Shown here piece after piece: positions 62,761 to 64,000 of a stretch of DNA of 64,000 nt. Source of the DNA: SAR202 cluster bacterium (GTDB lineage: Bacteria > Chloroflexota > Dehalococcoidia > Lucifugimonadales > GCA-2719675); the NCBI GenBank assembly GCA_009392295.1, contig VFGW01000009.1, positions 1-64,000 of the forward strand, read 5' to 3'. The notes below the pieces were generated by a model that saw only the letters and a list, made by a program, of their open reading frames with translations, did not search any database and had not been told where the DNA came from. The position numbers and the translations under genes are program-made. Position 1 is the stretch's first letter, and each line of letters begins with the position of its first letter.

Positions 62761-63973
62761 TGAAAATTACATATTCTTCAGTCATATCACAACCCCAAGC
62801 TGTAGCACTTTCATTTCCTTGATTTATATTAATCTTGAAATTAACTTCATCCACACGCATAGCGCTTACAACAGCTTCTTTCAAGAATGGAATTGAAACA
62901 CCTTCATGTACTATATGGATATCATTTAAATATATGTCAATTTCTGATTCAATAACTTGAATTTCAGATTTCCCTAAAGCCATCATTATTCTACCCCAAT
63001 TTGGATCTCCACCATGAACCATAGATTTTACTAGTAATGAACCTACAACTGACCTAGCTGCTTTTCTTGCATCACTCAATGAATTTGCACCTTCCACAGT
63101 CACTTCAAGCAATCGTTGAGCACCTTCTCCATCTTTAACAAGTTCTTTAGCCAATTGGGTACATATGTAAGACAATGCCTCTTGAAAATCATTAGCTGAA
63201 TTAGAATTGTGATTAATTTCTGAAATTCCTGATACACCATTTGCCATAACAAAAACTGAGTCATTAGTACTTTGATCACCATCTACGTCAATCATGTTAA
63301 ACGAGGTATCCACAGCATTTTTTAAAGAAGTCTGTAAGAAGTTACTTTCCACATTTGCATCAGTTGAAATGAAACAAAGCATCGTTGCCATATTAGGATG
63401 AATCATGCCAACACCTTTTGCAACTGCACCAATAGTTACTCTAGAACCGTCTACTTCAAATGAAACAGCAATTTCTTTTTGTCTCGTGTCAGTGGTCATA
63501 ATTGATTTGGCAAAATCATGTCCTCCATCTTCAGTTAAATTAATATTCCCAATATTGTTGCGAATTAAAGCCATAGGCAACTCAACACCTATCATTCCTG
63601 TGCTAGCTACAAAAATATTTTCAGAAGAAATTGAATAATGAGCTGCAGCTAAATCACACATTTCTTGAGCGTCTAGGTATCCTTGCTTACCAACACAACA
63701 ATTAGCACATCCACTATTTACTATAATAGCTTGAGCTAAATTGCCTAAAGCAATTTTTTCTTTACTAACTGTTACAGAAGGTGAAACAACTTTATTTGAG
63801 GTAAAAGTAGCAGCTACATTTGAAAGATTCTTTGATTTAACAATACCTAAATCCAAATTATTTTCGCTACTTGTTTTTATACCAGCCGAAATGCCCCCAG
63901 CAACAAAACCTTTAGGAGAAGTAATAGTTCCATTTTTAATTAATTCAATCATTTTACAACTCAAAACTTTCAT
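62741..63973 (-). CDS. argJ: Ornithine/glutamate N-acetyltransferase ArgJ
   Basis: Autoproteolytic enzyme that moves acetyl from N-acetylornithine to glutamate (and in some bacteria also uses acetyl-CoA). The cleavage and nucleophile Thr is Thr197 in MIHPNMATMLCF; the KGVGM stretch before it and DVDGDQSTNDSVFVMANG after it are conserved. Length 410 aa is normal, and the start may be the ATG at 63952 rather than 63973. It begins the arg group, with no argC in the remaining 27 bases. A 20-bp tandem duplication crosses its stop codon. Confidence 0.94.
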   Translation of the reverse strand: MKVLSCKMIELIKNGTITSPKGFVAGGISAGIKTSSENNLDLGIVKSKNLSNVAATFTSNKVVSPSVTVSKEKIALGNLAQAIIVNSGCANCCVGKQGYLDAQEMCDLAAAHYSISSENIFVASTGMIGVELPMALIRNNIGNINLTEDGGHDFAKSIMTTDTRQKEIAVSFEVDGSRVTIGAVAKGVGMIHPNMATMLCFISTDANVESNFLQTSLKNAVDTSFNMIDVDGDQSTNDSVFVMANGVSGISEINHNSNSANDFQEALSYICTQLAKELVKDGEGAQRLLEVTVEGANSLSDARKAARSVVGSLLVKSMVHGGDPNWGRIMMALGKSEIQVIESEIDIYLNDIHIVHEGVSIPFLKEAVVSAMRVDEVNFKININQGNESATAWGCDMTEEYVIFNSAYST

Positions 63974-64000
63974 TTTTTATACAAAATATGATTCTGAAAA

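Overview
The window is an AT-rich, very compact bacterial chromosome segment with 60-odd protein genes, two tRNA genes and no phage, IS, integron or CRISPR content. Gene order and content are housekeeping-like. A proline/threonine-rich lipoprotein linker of the VPPTATP type, a UPF0182 protein, the rpsP-khpA-rimM order and the GroEL sequence suggest a member of the Chloroflexota. A streamlined marine lineage such as SAR202/Dehalococcoidia is my best guess, but it is an inference and no rRNA is present to test it. Many starts are TTG or GTG with a clear Shine-Dalgarno, intergenic gaps are short, and several convergent genes overlap at their 3' ends. Sigma70-type promoters (TTGACA, 17-18 nt, TATAAT/TAGAAT) can be read in front of several operons.

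1-13.4 kb: a truncated repeat lipoprotein, tRNA-Arg(TCG), an MFS transporter, SDR-type threonine dehydrogenase with a winged-helix regulator, leucyl aminopeptidase, a class III aminotransferase paired with an unusual metallo-beta-lactamase-fold protein, the methylthiotransferase MtaB, a KDG-kinase-like sugar kinase, FabF, RecJ and Lgt. 13.6-22.2 kb: a Xer recombinase, a small membrane protein, UvrC (apparently with a non-canonical ATT start), an aminotransferase, threonine synthase, then lspA-rluD-gltX. 22.3-26.7 kb: a yqeY-purQ-EamA-EamA-purL operon behind a near-consensus promoter. 26.8-31.2 kb: fmdB-like gene and dtd, then the opposing tRNA-Ser(GCT)-miaB-nadA-nadC group.

31.3-39.7 kb looks catabolic/accessory: creatininase, carboxymuconolactone-decarboxylase-like protein, MoaD/MoaE (MoaD runs past its Gly-Gly end), a shortened acyl-CoA-synthetase-like protein, a large CehA/McbA-type metallohydrolase, an MFS permease and a PanE-like reductase. 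39.7-46.8 kb is iron-sulfur assembly (an Mrp without its CPxC motif, plus a MIP18-like protein), uvrB, a methyltransferase, ruvA, ruvC, yebC, rimM, khpA and rpsP, all on the minus strand. Divergent from rpsP is rplI, followed on the same strand by the most interesting stretch (47.5-54 kb): two tandem DegT-family aminotransferase paralogues, one without the PLP lysine, a nitrilase-type amidohydrolase, an acetamidase/formamidase, a formylglycine-generating enzyme and an overlapping propeller-like lipoprotein, closed by a bidirectional terminator. groES-groEL, a rhamnose mutarotase-like gene and an arginine operon (argJ-argB-UPF0182-argD-argG) fill 54-64 kb.

The best candidate for an undescribed system is the 47.5-54 kb gene set: a PLP-enzyme pair, two C-N hydrolases and a sulfatase-maturation-type enzyme linked to a secreted lipoprotein. 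Its substrate cannot be read from the sequence. Other points worth checking are the MoaD extension, the UvrC start, the split EamA transporter, the altered metal site of the MBL protein and the Mrp lacking its cluster cysteines.
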